A DNA stretch of 64,000 bases from Artocarpus heterophyllus (lineage: Eukaryota; Streptophyta; Magnoliopsida; Rosales; Moraceae). The notes under the pieces were generated by a model. It had not been told where the DNA came from and did no database searches. It saw only the letters and a program-made list of their open reading frames with translations. Where the stretch lies: NCBI GenBank assembly GCA_025403435.1, contig CM046327.1, forward strand, positions 15,864,218 to 15,928,217. Reading direction: 5' to 3'. A program made the position numbers and the translations under genes. Positions 12,205-24,800 of the stretch are shown in pieces; the first letter of the stretch is position 1, and every line of letters starts with the position of its first letter.

Positions 12205-12665
12205 TAAAAGTACTAAGATGCTAGTTGGATAACTAATGTGAGTTATAATAAATCCATATCTATTTAGATTTTCACAATTGCGAGATGAATGTGTCTTGGG
12301 CTTCTGAGAAACAAATGTACATAACTCACTCAACGATGAAAAGTGAGTTTATAGCACTTGTGGCAGCCGGCAAAGAAGCGGAATGGCTGAAAAATTTATT
12401 GTTTGATATTGAGTTATGGCTACAACCGATGGTGTACTATGATAGTGAAACTACATTGTCTAGCACTTATAATAAAGTGTATAACGGAAAGTCTAGACAT
12501 ATCAGCTTGAGACATGAATATGTGAAACAACTAATAACTGATGGTGTTATTAGTGTTGTATTTGTAAGGTCAAATAAGAACCTAATGGATCACTTGACAA
12601 AAGGTCTTTCAAGAGACTTAGTCAAAGACACATCTAGTGGAATGGGGCTGAAACCTTTTATATAA
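12205..12665 (+). pseudogene. Ty1/copia RNase H fragment
   Basis: Translation from about 12205 reads DASWITNVSYNKS, a known RNase H start region, then a stop and a frame change near 12285. It continues openly with VSWASEKQMYITHSTMKSEFIAL, then the YNGKSRHISLRHEYVKQL block and the C-terminal LTKGLSRDLV motif, and stops at 12665. This is the end of a copia pol. The protease, integrase and RT are absent, because the fragment abuts the truncated LARD LTR. The frameshift and stop show that it is not functional. Confidence 0.88.
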
Positions 12666-14064
12666 GAGTCACCGATGATAGTAACCTAACTATGTAATAG
12701 TTGTACGGCTATTCGATAATTAAATGTAGTAAGAACAAATCGTCGTTATATGAATTGGTAAACATCGAAAAATTTATTTGTCCTTTCCAAGATGTTTGGT
12801 GCAAGTAGTTACGTGGTTAAGGCTGAGTATTTACTCTTAATGAAGCTCAAGTCTCAAGTAGCTAGAGACATGATTTGAAACTTCACCTAAGTAAACATAG
12901 GAATGGTATCGTTTATAACAAGACCGTGGTTTAGACTTGTAAATGTTTATGAATTCAAGATCATGCGTAAGGCCAAAATAGTGCAAAATAATTGGAACAT
13001 AATTTCAATTCTAGGATATCTAATATGTGATGTGTATACGATATTTGCTTAAAAGACAAAGTCTAATGCAAAGCACACTATTGTCTTGTAAATACTTTAA
13101 AGTTTACTCACTAATTGAAGGTTAAAATCGAAAGATACCTTCTTGTATGTATGAGTTTATCATTATTTGATCTAAAAAAATTACAATCTAGTAGGAGATT
13201 ATTAGAGAGATTATAATATATCTCTCTAACATGTTTGAGCATCAAGGATCACACTAGAATGGTAAGAAAAACACAATTTTAATGTGTTTCATGCCAGCAC
13301 GGAGTGCTGCGACGCTCAATGTTGAGGCTATGTCACCAAAACAAGAATCAGCATTTTTTGGAAAGAACGGGTAGCGCTTAGGCACTATGCTCATAGTGCC
13401 TAGGCGCCCATTGGGTTACCACTTGGGAAATTTGTTCCAACAAGCCTAGCGCTGCGACGCTATCCCAAGCTAATACAAGTTGAACAAATGTGTTCTTTGA
13501 CAAGTTACGAACTAATGTAAACATTAGTTGTATATTTTCATATAAACCTGAACATCTATTAGCAACGGACGTATATGTTGCAATAGATGCCTTGATACAT
13601 GAATAGATTCCTTTACAATTAAAGAGGCACCTTTAAGCGAAGGTTGTGTGGATTGGATCGGTTGTGTCCATTCATGAAATGATACCTCCGTCAATTGTTA
13701 GCTCTAGAATTATTACAGAATTCATATCTTGTTTTGAAACATCATATTGTTACTAGATATTGTGTTCAAGTATTTGTTGTATCTTGGCGGTAATTTATCA
13801 TAAAACTTGTTAGCAAACTTTGAGAAATGAGGACAAATAAAACCTTTAAGGAAAGCGTTTATACACATCGCAAATACATTTTCATTTCAAGATCAATTTC
13901 TTAGCCCCTATTATCTCCTTACACACAAAATGGTGACACTGCTTGTTTCCAGGACTCTTCTTGACCCCATCAATATATAACATAAATATGTCAACAGTAC
14001 GACATTAAGGAAACTTTATTTTTCTCATGCTGAAAACATATAAATCTTGCGACTGTATATTCTA
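12666..14064. other. probable 3' untranslated region and LTR remains of the copia fragment
   Basis: No coding capacity was recognised. GTAGGAGAT at about 13191-13199 resembles a copia polypurine tract and is followed by TATTAGAGAG, a possible decayed LTR start, about 530 bp after the RNase H stop. The region also holds a perfect hairpin (13379-13402) and two copies of GCTGCGACGCT (about 13306 and 13450). The LTR end was not identified. The right edge is the 3' flank of the P450 gene. Confidence 0.45.
13379..13402. repeat. perfect 10-bp-stem hairpin
   Basis: TAGGCACTAT and ATAGTGCCTA flank the loop GCTC. It lies in the probable LTR remains after the copia fragment. Its role is unknown and it could be chance or a retroelement leader structure. 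Confidence 0.6.
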
Positions 14065-16833
14065 TTAAACATCTTGGATCACTTCTGAGATAACCGTACT
14101 CATGATGGGGCGTGCCTTGCTCATGGCTTCCAATGCCAATGCTTTTGGCATGGTGAGCCCTCTACCTTCACTCATGTCAATTCCTTTCCCGTTGACTCTG
14201 TCCCACTCAAAACATTGGATTAATGACCCCAAAGTCAAGCCCACTACACGTTGGGCCAAACCGGCCCCAGGACAAGCCCTTCTTCCTTGCCCAAATGGCA
14301 TTAGGTTGTTGGTCTCACCTTCATTCATCTCAAACCTCTCTGGCTTAAAAACCTCGGCATCATCCCACAGCTTTGGATTTCTATGTATGGACCATGCATT
14401 GACTAATACGATCGTGTCACGTGGCACGTCGTATCCACCAATGTTGCAATCTTCAGATGAGTAATGCGGTACAAGTAATGGAACCGTTGGGTATAACCGA
14501 AGAGTTTCAGAGATTATGCTTTGGAGGTAATGAAGTTTGGAAAGGTCTTGTTCATCCAATAAGTGTTGTTGACCAATTTGAGCATCCAATTCCGCTTTAG
14601 CCTTTTTGAGGATCTGGGTGTGGTTAAGCAAATTGGACATGGCCCATTCTAATGTTACCGAGGATGTCTCAGTCCCCGCTAACAGCAACACCTGGAAAAT
14701 CAATATTAGTAATGAGTTTACATGATTTGTTTATGTGTTAAGACACTAGAGTCATCGTGCTTGTCTTCAAGTTATAGGGGTTTTATAGGATATTTTTTAT
14801 CAGAAGGCAGAAGTGTATATTTGAAAACATTGAATGTAATCAAATTTGCATAAAAGAAAACATGCAAAACTGACAAAGATCAATACGAATATATAGGTTT
14901 AAAACATAAGACTATTGATACGGTAGTTTTTCATACCCTACGTTACATTCTCGTAATTTATATGCAACGATACGTAAATTTGAAAAGGCGGAAAATATTC
15001 ACCAATACATATTAATTTATCTATCTTACCGATCATATGCCCCAAAGGCTAGGCATGCAAGCACAAGAGAAAAAAATGATAATCTATATATAGCATAATC
15101 TAACTAGTCATATTGAAATATGGAAACTAACAGAACCTATTACAAATAACAAAAATCTAAATCCTTATAATAATTACTATACAAATTTGTAGTATAAAAC
15201 ATGAAAATAATTTTGATAATCACAAGGTAATTATGTTATTCTTAAAATATTTTTAAAAAATAGTTATATTTCAACTCCACCCCTACAAGCATATCTGCTT
15301 AAACTATCAAAAATTAAGAGAAATATACATACGCAGACACACACAGATACTTAAAAGATAAAACGACCAGGTTTTCATCGTGTTTCAGTTCAACACTAAG
15401 GAAAGATTTAAGAAACAAATTAACTAAAAAGCAACATCTATATTGGATAATCACCGTGCTCTTTTTAGTGCTCTATGTAGATACTTTTGTTACTAGTTAC
15501 TTGTTATTCTTTCAAGCTTGTTCGTATTTACGTCTAACATATATCTAGTTTATATATGCTAATGCGCTTTCAATTTAATTATATTTTGTGATCTATACGT
15601 GTAACTTACGTTTATTCAACACACTCACTTTTATTTTTTATTTAAGAAGATATTAAAAAAACTAAGGGAAAAATTAGTCTTCCAATAATAAAAAATAAAA
15701 GAAATATCTAAAAAGAAAGAAGAAATGAAAGCCAGTTGGGAATCTAAAAATTTTTGCATTTTAAAACTCCTCTCAACGGGCTCTAAGTCTCTAACTATCG
15801 GATCACTTTTCCTTTTCTAAATTGCTTATATTATTTCAAATTAATCCATATTTTATAATCTGTGGTATCAAGAAAAACAAAGAAAAAAAATATAAATAAA
15901 TGAAACCAAACAAAGAGATGTATTAGAAGATAGAAAGGTATTAACCAGTATAAATCCTTTGATAATCTGGTCAGTGTAGTACTCGGGCTGCGATTCCTGC
16001 AGAGAAAGTAAGTGATCGATCATGGTGTTTCTACTCTCTTTCCCACTTCGATGCTCGTCGATCAGACCTTGCAAGAAGGCGTCGGTCTTTTTAGCCAGCC
16101 TCCTCACTTTCTTCTCACTACCTCCTTTCCCAAACAAATTCAGAATCGGAAAGAAATCCACAGGATTCGTCACCCCGGCATAGGACGTAGCCTCCTTCAT
16201 GATCTTCCTGAATTGACGAGCCTCCTCCTCGTCCTTCACGCCGTCGCCGTAGTACCGCTTCCCCGCTACCATTCTCATTATGATGTTGAACGTCATCTCC
16301 GAAAACATCGACTTCAGTTCAACCTTACTGAAATCTTCCATCGAATTCCTAGAGATTTTGATAAGCAGTCGCTTGATCTCGTCCCTCCGGATGCTGGAGA
16401 ACGTCTTGAGGCGGCTAGCGGAGAAGATCTCGATGGCGCCGATGCGGCGGAGGTTGCGCCAGTGGTCGCCGTAGGGGGCTGTCGTGACGGTGGTGCAGTT
16501 GTACCCCATGTGCTTGTTCAAGAGGAGAGGAGGGCGGTTGGCAAGGACTACGTCGTTTTTGGTGAAGCATTCTTCAACCACCGAGGGTGATGATACGACA
16601 ACAACGCGACGAGACCCGAAGCAGAGGGAGAAAACGGGGCCGTACTTTTGTGAGAGTCCACAGAGCGTTCTATGGAGTGGGATTTTCAAGAGATGGAGGT
16701 GACCGATGATGGGAAAAGAAGGTGGGCTTGGTGGGAGGTTTTTGTGTCGTTTTTTGGTTTGGAGAAAGAGCTTGAAAACGAGGAGGAGGAAGATGGCAAG
16801 CGTAAGGGACGTGTACAAGAAGGGCTCTTCCAT
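14065..16833 (-). CDS. cytochrome P450, CYP81 family
   Basis: Two exons, complement(14065-14691, 15946-16833), give 504 aa, the usual P450 length. The 1254-bp intron has GT and AG ends and is phase 0, at the position typical of CYP81 genes. In order one sees an N-terminal membrane anchor (about residues 7-24), a proline hinge ([13 protein letters not shown], 34-46), the I-helix AGTETSS (301-307), ExxR as ETLR (358-361), PERF (413-416) and the haem loop [10 protein letters not shown] with Cys436. CYP81 haem loops more often read FGLGRRACPG, so Gln at that position is slightly unusual. The protein should be an ER-bound monooxygenase needing NADPH-P450 reductase. CYP81 members hydroxylate isoflavonoids, lignans, indole glucosinolates or xenobiotics in different lineages, so the substrate cannot be assigned. 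The start ATG gives a complete anchor. No break is visible, and both flanks are transposon-derived or AT-rich. Confidence 0.93.
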
Positions 16834-17056
16834 ATTTTTGTGCTTTGTTTGCGCTAGGTTGAGAGTGGAGGTGAGGCTTATAACTATCGGTTAGAAGTTT
16901 GTAGATAAGATTGGGGTTTTGAAATTCTGTGTATGGGCTAGTAATATCTAAAGCTAAGCTAGATGTGTGTCTTTTGCTGCATGTGATTCTTGGCGTTATT
17001 GAGGGTGTGGGGGTGGGTATTCATATGTATTTTCTCAATCATTGTGGGGACAGAGG

Positions 17057-17058
<2 letters not shown>

Positions 17059-17092
<34 letters not shown>
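17059..17092. repeat. (TA)n microsatellite upstream of the P450
   Basis: About 17 TA units lie some 225 bp upstream of the P450 start codon. Such runs are length-variable and could alter promoter spacing, but no regulatory role is shown by the sequence. Confidence 0.9.
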
Positions 17093-17096
<4 letters not shown>

Positions 17097-17169
17097 ATAA
17101 AAGTCATGGGAGAAATTGAATTAGATAGGTAAGAGGGGACTTAGTAAATGATATGTGGTCTTAGTTTTA

Positions 17170-17677
17170 TGCTCCGTTTGGTAAGAAAGAAAGAAAATAG
17201 GTCGAAGAGAAAACTATAAAGAAAAGAAAATTATAAAAAAATGAAAGATTTTGATTTTTTCTTTACTTGTTTGGTATGTGAAAGTGGAAAGAAAAAGATT
17301 TTATCTTCTCTTGTTTGGTTTTGCAAAAAAAACCAAAGGAATAGAAAAACTACTATTAATACAATTATCATTTTTTTAGATATTATTTAGCTATTTTCTA
17401 AATTTGCTGCCTAAATTTTTTTGTTGAAATTTTAATGGAAAGAAAAACAAGTTGGTAACTTCACTTTCTTTGTATTGTTGTCAAACTTTTCCTCATAAAA
17501 TCCATCCATATTTAGAGAGATCAATTTTGGTGGAACCTACATGTCATTTCTTCCATCTATTTTTTTTTATATTCTAATTTATTTTTTACTAAACACCTCA
17601 TCATTTCAATTTCCATCCCAAAGTTCTTCCGATGTTTTTTTTCCTTCCACTTTTCACTCGTACCAATCAAAGCACTA
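17170..17677. mobile_element. MITE-like element with imperfect terminal inverted repeats
   Basis: The left end GCTCCGTTTGGTAAGA and the complement of the right end (AGTGCTTTGATTGGTACGA) match imperfectly. The span is about 0.5 kb, non-coding and AT-rich. The CGTTTGGT-type terminus recurs in three other places in this window (19202, 51021, 63271). hAT-type MITEs of plants often have such ends. The exact target duplication was not resolved. Confidence 0.4.
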
Positions 17678-17689
17678 GTGTTCTATTTA

Positions 17690-18754
17690 GTGTTAAGCCA
17701 ATTATATTGAGATACTTTATTAAAAAAAATTGAACAGGTTTTTGCACAATTTCGTCTAACTCGTTAATCTATTCTCTGATCTCTCTCTTTAGCTGAGGCC
17801 TTGGATGAAAATTTTTAGGATATTTTGTCAAATGAAGTGTTTGAATATAATTCGTTAGAATTGTACTGTTTTTAGTGGATACGAAGTTACACCTTAAAAA
17901 TATATAATCGATTAGATATGAATTAAAGCACAAAATGAAGGCATCAGATATGACTCCGGTGAAAGAGAAAAAAGTACTTTGAATTCATCGTTTAATTTTC
18001 CTTGGATTAGGTAAGGTGCGTCATTTTTTTTCTTTTTTTTTTTTTTTTTGGTGGAAGAAAGCTGGTGATGATCGATATTATATATATATATTTCAAATGA
18101 TGCTTTCTCTTTTTACAGACAAAAGATACTCTTTTTCTCCTCGTTAGGTAAGCTCTTTTTTTTAATAAGAATAATTGAAATAGATTTTTAAACTACCGGT
18201 TTATTTGAAAATGTACAAAAAAAATCATTTTTGACGAACAAAATAAACAATTAGCTGAAAAAGTTTACGTATTAAAAATAAAATTTAAAACTTGATTGCA
18301 GATATAATTTAAAGGTAATTAGTCTACGTCTAACTTAACCAAAAAGTTAAAAGTTTGAATCTCTCACCATGAGGATTTTTTTAAAGAAAATTTTAAATAC
18401 AAAAATTGACCAATATTGTTAAAATAAAAGAACTATTCTCTTGTTTAAAATTAGAAGAAAACGCATGATTAGAATTATTTCAAATAACAAAATCTCATTA
18501 GAAAAATCCGCAATAGCTTGTCAAACACAAATTAAATGAGGACAAACACGCACAATAAAGTGGTGAAATCACCAAATGACGAAGCAAATTAGATTCAACA
18601 TTTTTAACCCTTCGTTCACAAAAAAAAAAATAATATATATATATATAAATGAATAAACTAATATAAATATATAAATAAATAAACATATAATTCAGCCCGT
18701 CGGATTCTGTCTCCGAAGAGACAATTGATAATTTACTTTAGGGACACGTGTTCT
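17690..18754. other. AT-rich intergenic DNA, no gene seen
   Basis: Homopolymer T runs (about 18028-18050), short TA runs and no coding similarity. A tRNA box-B-like string, GTTTGAATCTC near 18350, hints at a SINE remnant but has no clear box A. The stretch ends at the assembly gap. Confidence 0.5.
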
Positions 18755-18854
18755 NNNNNNNNNNNNNNNNNNNNNNNNNNNNNNNNNNNNNNNNNNNNNN
18801 NNNNNNNNNNNNNNNNNNNNNNNNNNNNNNNNNNNNNNNNNNNNNNNNNNNNNN
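18755..18854. other. assembly gap (100 N)
   Basis: Exactly 100 N bases, the conventional placeholder for a gap of unknown size. The sequences on each side are not assured to be adjacent in the genome at their printed spacing. Confidence 0.99.
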
Positions 18855-19201
18855 ATATTGATATTATATCATAATCATATTAGATTAAGAAAAAAAGTTT
18901 AACAGGATTTAGGAAAATCTATGGTTTAAAACTATTAGTAGGATGTATTATAAGATTCTCTATATATATAACCTAAAGCTGCGTCGATATATACATATAT
19001 AACAATCATGTTTAACTTTTATGGGGTTATAACTTGTACTAACAAAAACGGATAGAGATAATCTAAAAAGTATACTACATACTAGACTAAAGCCAATAAT
19101 TTTATGAGTAGCTTGGTTAAACTCATAAAGATAAAAAGGATTTTTCACACACACATGTTAGTGTGTATATATATATAAGTGATTTCATACAAGAAGATTC
19201 T
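18855..19201. other. AT-rich spacer
   Basis: This non-coding stretch between the gap and the next MITE-like element has short TA and CA/TG runs and no recognised feature. Confidence 0.5.
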
Positions 19202-19750
19202 TAGGGCCTATTTGGTAGATGGATTCGAATTGTGTTGATTTGAATATTTTGATTTGAGTTGTGTAATTTGAATTGTTATCTGGATTCATATTTGAATGTG
19301 CAGTTAAAGTGCAAATTTGAATAAGAAATAAAATTAAAATTTATGTTTGGATAGATAGTGAAAAATATTTTTTAATTTTACAATAAATCTAATAAAATAT
19401 TAATATTTATGATATAAAAAAATATGCAATATGAATCTTGATTTATTCTTTTCTTTATTATGAACACAATGAAAAAAGAATCGTCTATCGGATATCAAAT
19501 AAAAAATTTATGATATTTTTTTCTTTAAATAAAGGAGAGAAAAAATCTCAAAAAAGGTAATACTGTACTATAGTATTTGGATTCTAAATCTTGTGAATCC
19601 AAGGGGAGCTAAAACTTCAATTTTATACTCAAAATTCAATTAAAAATTCGAATTGAGATTCAAATATTGATGTTATCAAACGTATATCTAAATATAATCT
19701 AAAATTTGAAGCCAAAAAATTCATTTAATGCTTAGAACAAACAGGCTATT
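19202..19750. mobile_element. MITE-like element
   Basis: The left terminus TAGGGCCTATTTGGTAGA and the complement of the right terminus (AATAGCCTGTTTGTTCTAA) are imperfect inverted repeats around a 0.55-kb AT-rich non-coding core. The core carries repeated GATTCGAATT/AATTCGAAT-like words. This fits a non-autonomous hAT-type DNA transposon. The ends are approximate, and the target duplication is not evident. Confidence 0.5.
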
Positions 19751-20329
19751 AATGTTTGGTGGGGTTTGATGATTGAGATGGGGACAAAGAAATACGGCCT
19801 ATGTTTTGAAGAATCAATATTTGCAAATTGCAAGCTATAACCAATAGATATATGATCATAGGGATACAAGATCATCTGACATAAAACAGAAGTCACAAGG
19901 ACGGCAATCAAGCAATAATTTTCACCAACAACCCTTTTAAGACTCCAGTATTTTTCTGCTAATTTCCGTTAATCTACTTAAATTATGTGACTTGTCACCT
20001 CAAATTTGACATTTCTCTCATGTTAATTTTCTCACTTACGGGGTACGTAGTGTATAGATGATGTACAATTGGCAGTGTATGATCTTATCATATAGATCCA
20101 TATGTTTCTATCTTTAAAAAAAAAAATTCACGTCTTGTTAAAAATTTAAAAGATACAAGATATACAGAAGACTGAAGACATTTTCCGCGGACTCTAAGGA
20201 AGTAGACGTAGAAGATTCGTAATCGGTCGGTGAGATTCGTGGATGTTTGTCGGAGGATGACATACGTCAACTGCCAGACCAAGAAGATGGTCCAAAGTAG
20301 TAGCGGAACGTTTAAACGGGCCTTTTAAA
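19751..20329. other. intergenic DNA, nothing recognised
   Basis: No ORF with recognisable similarity and no clear repeat. It borders the CT-rich repeat into which the copia element inserted. Confidence 0.4.
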
Positions 20330-20962
20330 GGGTGAAAGAGGAAATAACAAATTTAAGATTATAATTACATGTTATTCTCCACTTTTATAACATCAGTTTT
20401 TGATGTCATAAAAAAATGCCACAACTTTTTTTTTCCTCTTTTTTTACTTTTTTTCCTAATTTGTCCTTCTCTCTTCTCTCTCTCCTTAGATTTTCCTTCT
20501 GTCTTTTCACTCTCCCTCCCTCTTTCTCACTCTCTCTCTCTCCTCCTCCTCTTCCTTCTCCTCTTTATTTTTCTTCTGTCTCTCTCACTCTCTCCTCTCT
20601 CTCTCTTTCTCCTCCAATTTCTTAACCTTACGAAGTCGATCGTCACCGATGCAAGGCCTTCATTATTCTTCTAGAAGCCTCCATCGTCCTCAACACGATT
20701 CTTGGCAACAGCACCAACAAAAAAGTCGAGAAGCTTCAGAGAATCGTAAGGTGATTGAAATCTGTCGTTGCAGGAGCTGGTTCATCCTCACAGTCGCCTT
20801 CATTGTTCAGTCCCAAACCGAGCGTCACATTCGTTTATTGGAGTTGTAGATCAAATAAGGTTATGCATCGAGTCATCGTGGACAGAGAAGAACCCAAAAT
20901 TGTAGAACAAAGTTGTCAGTTGGAGATCTATAGATCTGGTTTTAGATATTTTTTGTTGTTGC
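20330..20962. repeat. left half of a CT/GA-rich repeat interrupted by the copia element
   Basis: A CT-rich tract (20440-20620) follows a stretch with ATGTCATAAAAAAATGCCAC. The sequence resumes after the copia element at 27857. A similar GA-rich tract and GTGGCATAAATAAAT string there lie in the complementary sense, so the two halves look like one older non-coding repeat with inverted ends. Mutator-like non-autonomous elements can look like this, but the family is not established. The ORFs over the CT run are low-complexity artefacts. Confidence 0.4.
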
Positions 20963-21427
20963 TGTTAAAATAAAATTGTGATGAAAACCATCATCACCTA
21001 GGATCGTTCATGTCAAACCATCAAGAATATTAATAAGATGCGGAAGTTAACCTGAATCCATAGATTGAATGTGATTCTTGAGTCTTTTGGTTGAGGATCT
21101 TTCAAGTCTGGTACGTAAATCCTCCCCATCAGAATGCTCTGTAATCTCTCTGTAGATAGGTAACAGAAAAATAATATACGTACTGACTTGGGGACCACAA
21201 CCCCTTTATATAATTGCTAAACCCTAGCAATTATCCTTAATTACCAATTTAGCCCATCATAAAATTAGTAATTATATTTTTAGTCTCTACACATAGGAGG
21301 CCCACGCTTAATGATGCATTAAAAGCCCAAAATCTAAATTGATCACTTTTAATTGAGCAACCTTATTGATAGCCTTTAATTCACATTTATTTAATTTATT
21401 GGCCCATAATTAGATTTTGATCCAACA
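20963..21427 (-). repeat. copia 3' LTR
   Basis: In element orientation this is the LTR after pol. It is 465 bp and about 97 percent identical to the other LTR. It starts TGTTGGATC on the minus strand, and the TGTTG...CAACA-like ends are typical for copia. Confidence 0.95.
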
Positions 21428-21446
21428 ATCTCCCACTTGGGCTATA
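21428..21446 (-). other. copia polypurine tract
   Basis: On the minus strand CCAAGTGGGAGAT directly precedes the LTR start TGTTGG. This is the classic plus-strand priming site of plant copia elements. Confidence 0.85.
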
Positions 21447-21856
21447 TATGAAACTTTATAAATGTGAATTATACCTTATGAGCTCATGAATTTTGCTATC
21501 AAAACCTTATGCACCTCAACAATCTTGTCCATTAACCATATCAATATAGGACCAAAGCGATCTTCGTTACATATGTCGTAACTAGACCCATCAATGATCA
21601 CATATACCAATACAACTAATGACAAGATCAAGCATGGATGTGTAGCATATAAATTTCATGCAATGTGATCTTAACATGCCTATTTCCAACTGGTTCACCT
21701 GAAAACCTTAGTGAGATCAAACCATACCAAAATCAGAGTGTGAATAAACTGAAAACTCTATTTCTGCAGAAAATAACCTCAAAATATCCATAAACTGAAA
21801 TAACTGAAAAATTTCTATATCATAAGAGCATTTAAAATTACAAACTCCCACTAAAA
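21447..21856 (-). other. copia 3' untranslated region
   Basis: About 410 bp between the gag-pol stop and the polypurine tract has no coding similarity. It is part of the element. Confidence 0.7.
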
Positions 21857-24800
21857 CTAAATATCCTGAAACGATATGACACCCATATGAGCAGTGTGCT
21901 CATGAAACATTTTGGGTGGCAATCCCTTAGTAAGCGGATCCGCAATCATGGAGTTTGTGCCGATGTGCTCTATAGACAACTGTCCACTCTGAACTCTTTC
22001 TTTCACAACTAGGAACTTGATCTCTATATGCTTGGACTTCGTCGAGCTCCTGTTGTTGTTGGAATACAAAACTGCTGACTTATTGTCACAAAATATCTTG
22101 AGTGGTCTTTGAATACTGTCCACTATACGCAGCCCCGTGACAAAATTTTGCAACCATATTCCATGATTGGACGCCTCATAACACGCTATGAACTCTGCCG
22201 CCATTGTAGAAGATGCTATAAGAAACTGTTTAGCACTCTTCCAAGAGATAGCACCTCCAGCCAGAAGGTAGACATAGCCCGATGTAGATTTCATACTATC
22301 TTGGCATCTAGCAAAATCAGAGTCAGTATACCCAATGATCTCAAGTTGTTCTGACCTCCGATACGTGAGCATGTAATCCTTTGTTCTCTGAAAATACCTC
22401 AAGACTCGTTTGGCTACTACCCAGTGATCCTTTCCAAGATTGCTTAAGTACCTGCCCAACATCCCTGTAACGTACGCAATATCCAGACGCGTACAAACCT
22501 GAGCATACATTAGACTCCCTACTACTGACACATAAGGAATCTTCTGCATTTTTTTAACCTCAAAATCATTCTTAGGGCACTGATTGAGACTAAACTTGTC
22601 TCCCTTAGCCACAGGGGTATCACCTGGTTTACAATCCTACATGCCATATCTCTTAAGAATCTTTTTCGATATAGCCCTTTTGTGATAATCCTAAAATACC
22701 CCGAGAGCGATCCCGGTGTATCTGTATATCCAACACAAAAGAAGCATCACCAAGATCCTTCATCTCAAATTTCTTTGATAGAAATCTCTTGGTTTCGTGC
22801 AACAAGCCTATATCGTTGCTGGCAAGTAAAATGTCATCGACATATAAAACCAGAAAAATATACTTACTCCCACTGAACTTGTGGTATATACAATCATCAA
22901 CCAAATTCATCTCAAAATCGATCGAGATGATAACCTGATAAAATTTGTAATACCATTGACGAGAAGCTTGCTTGAGCCCATAGATAGCTTGCAAACCATC
23001 TTCTTTGCATCTCCTGACACAAAGTTTTCTGGTTGCACCATATAGATTGTTTCATCAATGTCACCATTGAGGAACGCAGTCTTAACATCCATCTGATAAA
23101 GCTCAAGATCAAAATGTGCCACTAATGCCATTATAATCCTAAAAGAGTCTTTCGAAGAAACCAGAGAGAAAGTCTCTTTATAATCAATGCCTTCTTTCTG
23201 TGTAAAGCCTTTAGCGACAAGACGAGCCTTATACCTCTCCACATTGCTTTTCGAATCCCTTTTGGTCTTAAATATCCATTTGCAACCAATGGGTTTCGCA
23301 CCTTCAGGCAATGGGACAAAATCCCAAACATCATTGTCTTTCATAGACTTTATCTCTTCATTCATGGCATCAATCCACTCTTGAGATCTAGAACTTTCCA
23401 TGGCTTGACGGAAGTTGATTGGATCATCTTCCACCATACCGATGTCATACTCATGTTCTTGGAGAAATACAATGTAATCATCTGGCACCGCACTTCTCCT
23501 TTCTCTAGTAGATCTCCTTAATGGCATAGGTTCTTGAGGTGGTTGAGTTTGTTCTTCTGGAACAATTTCTGGAACGGGAGGTTCTCCGACATTGTCTTGA
23601 TTTGGGTCTGCTTCTTGAACGATGCCAGGAGTAGAAACTTGATCAATGTCAATAACAGCTGTGGGAATATCAACATATTCCTCTTCAAAGACAAAGTCCC
23701 TAACCATATCTCCCCCCGTAAACTCGACATCCTCAAAGAACATGGCATTTCCTGTCTCAAATATCGATTTGGTCGTGGGATCATAAAACTTGTACCCCCT
23801 GGATCTTTCAGAGTATCCAATAAAATAACAACTAACCGTCCTTGAGTCCAGTTTTTTTTCATTAGGCCTATAAGGCCTTGCCTCAGCTGGACATCCCCAA
23901 ACATGCAAATGCTTTAGACTAGGCTTCTTGCCCGTCCAAAGTTCGTAAAGGGTTTTGGCAGTTGCTTTAGTTGGAACCCTGTTAAGGATATATGCTGCAG
24001 TCTTAAGTGCTTCTCCCTAGAGTGATTCTGGTAAGGTAGAATGAGAAATCATACTCCTCACCATGTCCTTAAGCGTTCTGTTTCGTCTTTCAGCAACACC
24101 ATTCATAGTGGGCAAACCCGGCATAGTGTACTGTGGGACGATACCGCTTTTATCTAGGAACTTAGCAAACGGTCCCGGACGTTGTTCACCTGAACCGTCA
24201 TATCTACCATAGTATTCACCACCACTGTCAGATCTGACGCTTTTAATCCTTTTGCTGAGTTGATTTTCAACTTCAGCCTTATAATTTTTGAACACATCCA
24301 GCGACTGCGACTTTTCATGAATGAGATATATGTAGCCATATCTGGAAAAATCGTCTATGAATGTTATAAAATATTGTTGACCATTCCAAGAAGCCGTAGG
24401 GAATGGCCCACAAATGTCTGTATGTATAAGTTCTAAGACGTCCAAAGTCCTATTGGCCTCAAAACTCATTTTATTGGTTTGTTTCCCCTTAATACAGTTA
24501 ACACAAATATCAAAATCTGTAAGGTCTAAGGGGTCGAGAATTTCGTCTGACACAAGTCTCTCTATTCTCCTTCTGGAGATATGACCCAATCTCTTGTGCC
24601 ATAACGCAGCTGAATTCTCATTGGTTAATTTTCTCTTTATACCTCGTGTACTTAATTGCAAGGATTCATTAAATGAAGCAATTGTATCAAGCAAATAAAG
24701 ATTATCATAACCTGATAAAGAACCGAAACCAACTAATTTTGAATCATGAAACAAACTAAATTTTCCATTTCCAAATGAACAAGAATAACCAGATTTGTCC

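Noticed and set aside
16012..16590. 192-aa plus-strand ORF
   Set aside because: It is antisense to exon 1 of the P450, whose conserved motifs prove the minus-strand frame.
20369..20674. 101-aa and 69-aa ORFs rich in Ser, Leu and Phe
   Set aside because: They are translations of a CT-rich simple-sequence tract and have no domain similarity.
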